Shown here: in pieces, positions 61,795 through 64,000 of the stretch
Layout of the letters: the number at the start of each line of letters is the position of its first letter
Position numbering within the stretch: position 1 is the stretch's first letter
Source: Lepturacanthus savala
Taxonomy: Eukaryota > Chordata > Actinopteri > Scombriformes > Trichiuridae
Assembly (NCBI GenBank): GCA_030544235.1
Contig: CM060477.1
Location: forward strand, 3,377,434-3,441,433
Direction: 5' to 3'
DNA: 64,000 nt
The notes under the pieces: model-generated
Told to the model about the DNA's origin: nothing
Seen by the model: the letters and a program-made list of their open reading frames with translations, nothing else
Database searches by the model: none
Position numbers and translations under genes: made by a program

Positions 61795-61965
61795 CAAGCT
61801 TCATTTTTACTGCTTTGCTTCGCTTACTCAGCATTCAGGTTCAGTTTTTATGCTCCTCATATCTGGAACAAACTCCCAGAAAACTGCAGGTCTGCTGCAA
61901 CATGCAGTTCTTTTAAATTAAGGCTGCAGAAAAATATATATTTTTTTAAGTCTAATAGTTTTTTT
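61795..61965 (+). mobile_element. LINE ORF2 fragment, reverse-transcriptase C-terminal end
   Basis: Translates (frame of 61783) to FSFYAPHIWNKLPENCRSA then SSFKLRLQKNIYF. The pattern AAPxLWNxLPxxxRxAxxxxxFKxxLKxxLF is the C-terminus of ORF2 in L2/CR1/Rex-type LINEs. Only the last ~50 codons remain, directly after the AT repeat; non-functional. Confidence 0.75.
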
Positions 61966-64000
61966 TCTAATATTATGTATCATGATATCTACTAGTGCAA
62001 ACAGTTTGCATGCTTTTGGGCCTCAACAGCTTTTTTTTCTTTTTGTCTGTATGTATACGTGTGTGCTTTTCCCAGTAGGAATTCCAAAATCTCATTAGAC
62101 TTAGCATGGAGTGTGGAATTGGGACACAGCTGTTGTCTTCTGCATGAAACCATGATATGACCTCATCTGACCTAGACTTCTCTAATGCAGAAAATCTGCC
62201 AAACAGGTTCAACAATAGGCAATAAAAGGCAACACCTTTTATTGGTGTATTTAAATGACGCATTAGGAGACTTTATTGTTGTGTAAACACACTAATCCTA
62301 GACTACAACCAAGTATTTTTCATACGACTTGGTTGCAAGGCAACCCGGAGAAAGTCATTGGTGAAATTAATGATAAAATGCATTTTTTAATCATTTATGG
62401 ATTGTATTTTAGGATTAATTGATTGATTGACCCAACTTCCCAGAGCTTAGAGGTGTCTTCTTATTTTGTCTGAATAACAATCAACCCAACGAATGAATTC
62501 AGTTCACAATGATATAGATTCAAATGAATTATCTGATCTGTGAGGACACACAAGCTCAATTTAAAACCGGTGACAATTAGACAAGATCAGACATCTTAAG
62601 AATTCTTGGCAGCATCAGTCAAAAGGAAGAAGTGGCGTAAAGAAAAAACAAAAACCTGCGGATCGTCTCTCGGCCCCGTAGGCACCGCAGCGACAGAAAT
62701 AACCACAAGTGTAGCCTGGTGTCTGCCTGTCAGGTCTCGTAAATTGTTTTTCCTCTAACGAGGTCGGAGGCGTTTACGCTCACTCGGCTCTTCCTCTTTG
62801 TAATGTTTCACACCTTTGACTTAATCTTTTACAGGCGAACACTGTTGGTGCTCAGGTGCAGAAAGATTTTATGTTATTTTTGCTGCTGCCTCTTAAAAGG
62901 ATGCTCAGGGTTAAAAATAGCCGGCTTCTTTAGATGCCATGTTGGCACCATATATCTGTTATGGTTCAGACCACTCTGTCCTGCAGAAGACAATGAGGAT
63001 GTCTGCAACAAATGTGAAGAGGATGTGATCATGACTTGAAGCCTTTTGCATCTAAACGGCTCCAAAAGGCTTAAATGATGAACTTGCTCTTAAGGTTTTC
63101 TATGAATATATATCCATGTATTTCTACAGTTATTTAATATTTTCTTACATCTTTCTACATTTCTTATGACTATTTTTCAAAGACATTTATTTTAGACATG
63201 GATTTTATTGTCTTTTTTTTTGTAGTGTAAAAAAAATGCCATTGTCTATGTGTGGATGACATGTCTGAAGGTCTGAGAACCAAATCCTTGTATAATTAAA
63301 TTTATTCCATTTCTAGTTAATGACCGTGTGCAGGAGTTCTTTTTTCCTTTTTTTCCTTGATGTCTGCAACATCAAAAAAAATCTCTGGGAAAAACAGTCG
63401 AGGGAAAAGACGGTGACATGGATAAATCGTCCTGGCTCACCTTGTTTTGACCTGTAGTGGATAAAACCATGCGGTCTAGCCTTAAGCCAGCACTAACAAT
63501 TCATAATGGGATGTAATAGAATTCCCTTGGCTATTATGCCTCTTTCTGTCTCGCCTGCACAGTATCTTGAACTCGACTGTATGCACTTCTCTCTCATCCC
63601 CCTGGTCCCTTTCTAATGGCCTCTTTCCTGATAACTGCCCAGTATTAAGCACTGTTGCCTTCACTTAGTTTCACCACATCTCAAAACGCTCTTGTCAGGG
63701 GGGAGTCAAAGGCTCCGGTCCAACATCAATTGGAGTTGGATGAGATAACTGTCTATCTGGGAAGTTCTTACGCAACATCTCTTTCTTTTTATGGCAATTG
63801 CTGCCGCTAATAGCATGTCACAGATCGCTTTTATCAACCAATGCTGGGGACATGGCTCCAGATGATGCAGTGAATTGAGGTTTTTCTTTGTTTTATAAGT
63901 CTTTCTATTAGGAATACCTCCAGTTAAATTGCTATTCTCACTAGTGTTGCAGGTGATGCTCTGTTTAGATCGCTAATCAACCTTAGCGCAGATAAAACAA

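Larger units (their letters stand above)
42212..64000 (+). other. Probable long intron 1 of ccdc85c, no exon found
   Basis: 21.8 kb without any recognisable exon on either strand. The next CCDC85C exon (expected to encode a short coiled coil beginning near STTYIRQLE) was searched for by eye among open frames and not found. Mammalian CCDC85C has a very long first intron, so the window most likely ends inside it. Named contents: microsatellites, several DNA transposons, and a LINE fragment. Stretches with no repeat, such as 49100-53300 and 62000-64000, hold nothing that can be named. Confidence 0.65.

Overview
The window is vertebrate nuclear DNA, almost certainly from a teleost fish. Genes are split by GT-AG introns, the spacers are AT-rich and full of microsatellites and short non-autonomous transposons of kinds common in fish, and every protein-coding gene has a clear vertebrate orthologue. 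No bacterial, phage or viral gene system is present. The first six bases are a HindIII site, which may be a clone end.

Layout, with all protein genes on the + strand. (1) Positions 1-~10165: the 3' part of a serine palmitoyltransferase large-subunit gene (sptlc2 type). The last five coding exons are present, including the PLP-lysine exon; the 5' part lies outside. (2) ~11760-~23870: a complete isthmin gene (ism2 type, six coding exons, 473 aa) behind a CpG-rich promoter. (3) ~23870-29948: about 6 kb with no recognisable gene. (4) 29949-30021 (-): an intact tRNA-Thr(UGU) gene, divergent from the next gene. (5) 30172-34889 and 35819-40138: two tandem 15-exon copies of the cholesterol 24-hydroxylase gene (cyp46a1), both apparently intact (506 and 507 aa). 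(6) ~40720-42211: CpG-rich promoter and first coding exon of ccdc85c. (7) 42212-64000: no further exon found; most likely the long first intron of ccdc85c, rich in repeats.

The gene set matches human chromosome 14 (SPTLC2-ISM2 at 14q24 and CYP46A1/CCDC85C at 14q32). This favours sptlc2/ism2 over the chromosome 20 paralogues SPTLC3/ISM1. The genes do not form an operon. Two act in brain-relevant lipid metabolism (sphingolipid synthesis start, cholesterol 24-hydroxylation), but the linkage looks inherited rather than functional.

Most notable: the tandem cyp46a1 pair, whose identity is mosaic (exons 9-14 about 98% identical, exons 3-4 about 84%), suggesting gene conversion; a roughly 540-bp near-perfect palindromic mobile element near 60 kb with a half-length relative 50 bp upstream of an sptlc2 exon; three families of TTAA-flanked (piggyBac-like) miniature elements, one nested inside another transposon so that its target site can be read directly; and CTCF-like motifs, two of them in equivalent positions behind the two cyp46a1 copies. 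Coordinates of exons, splice sites and reading frames were worked out by hand and the phases close exactly for every gene.
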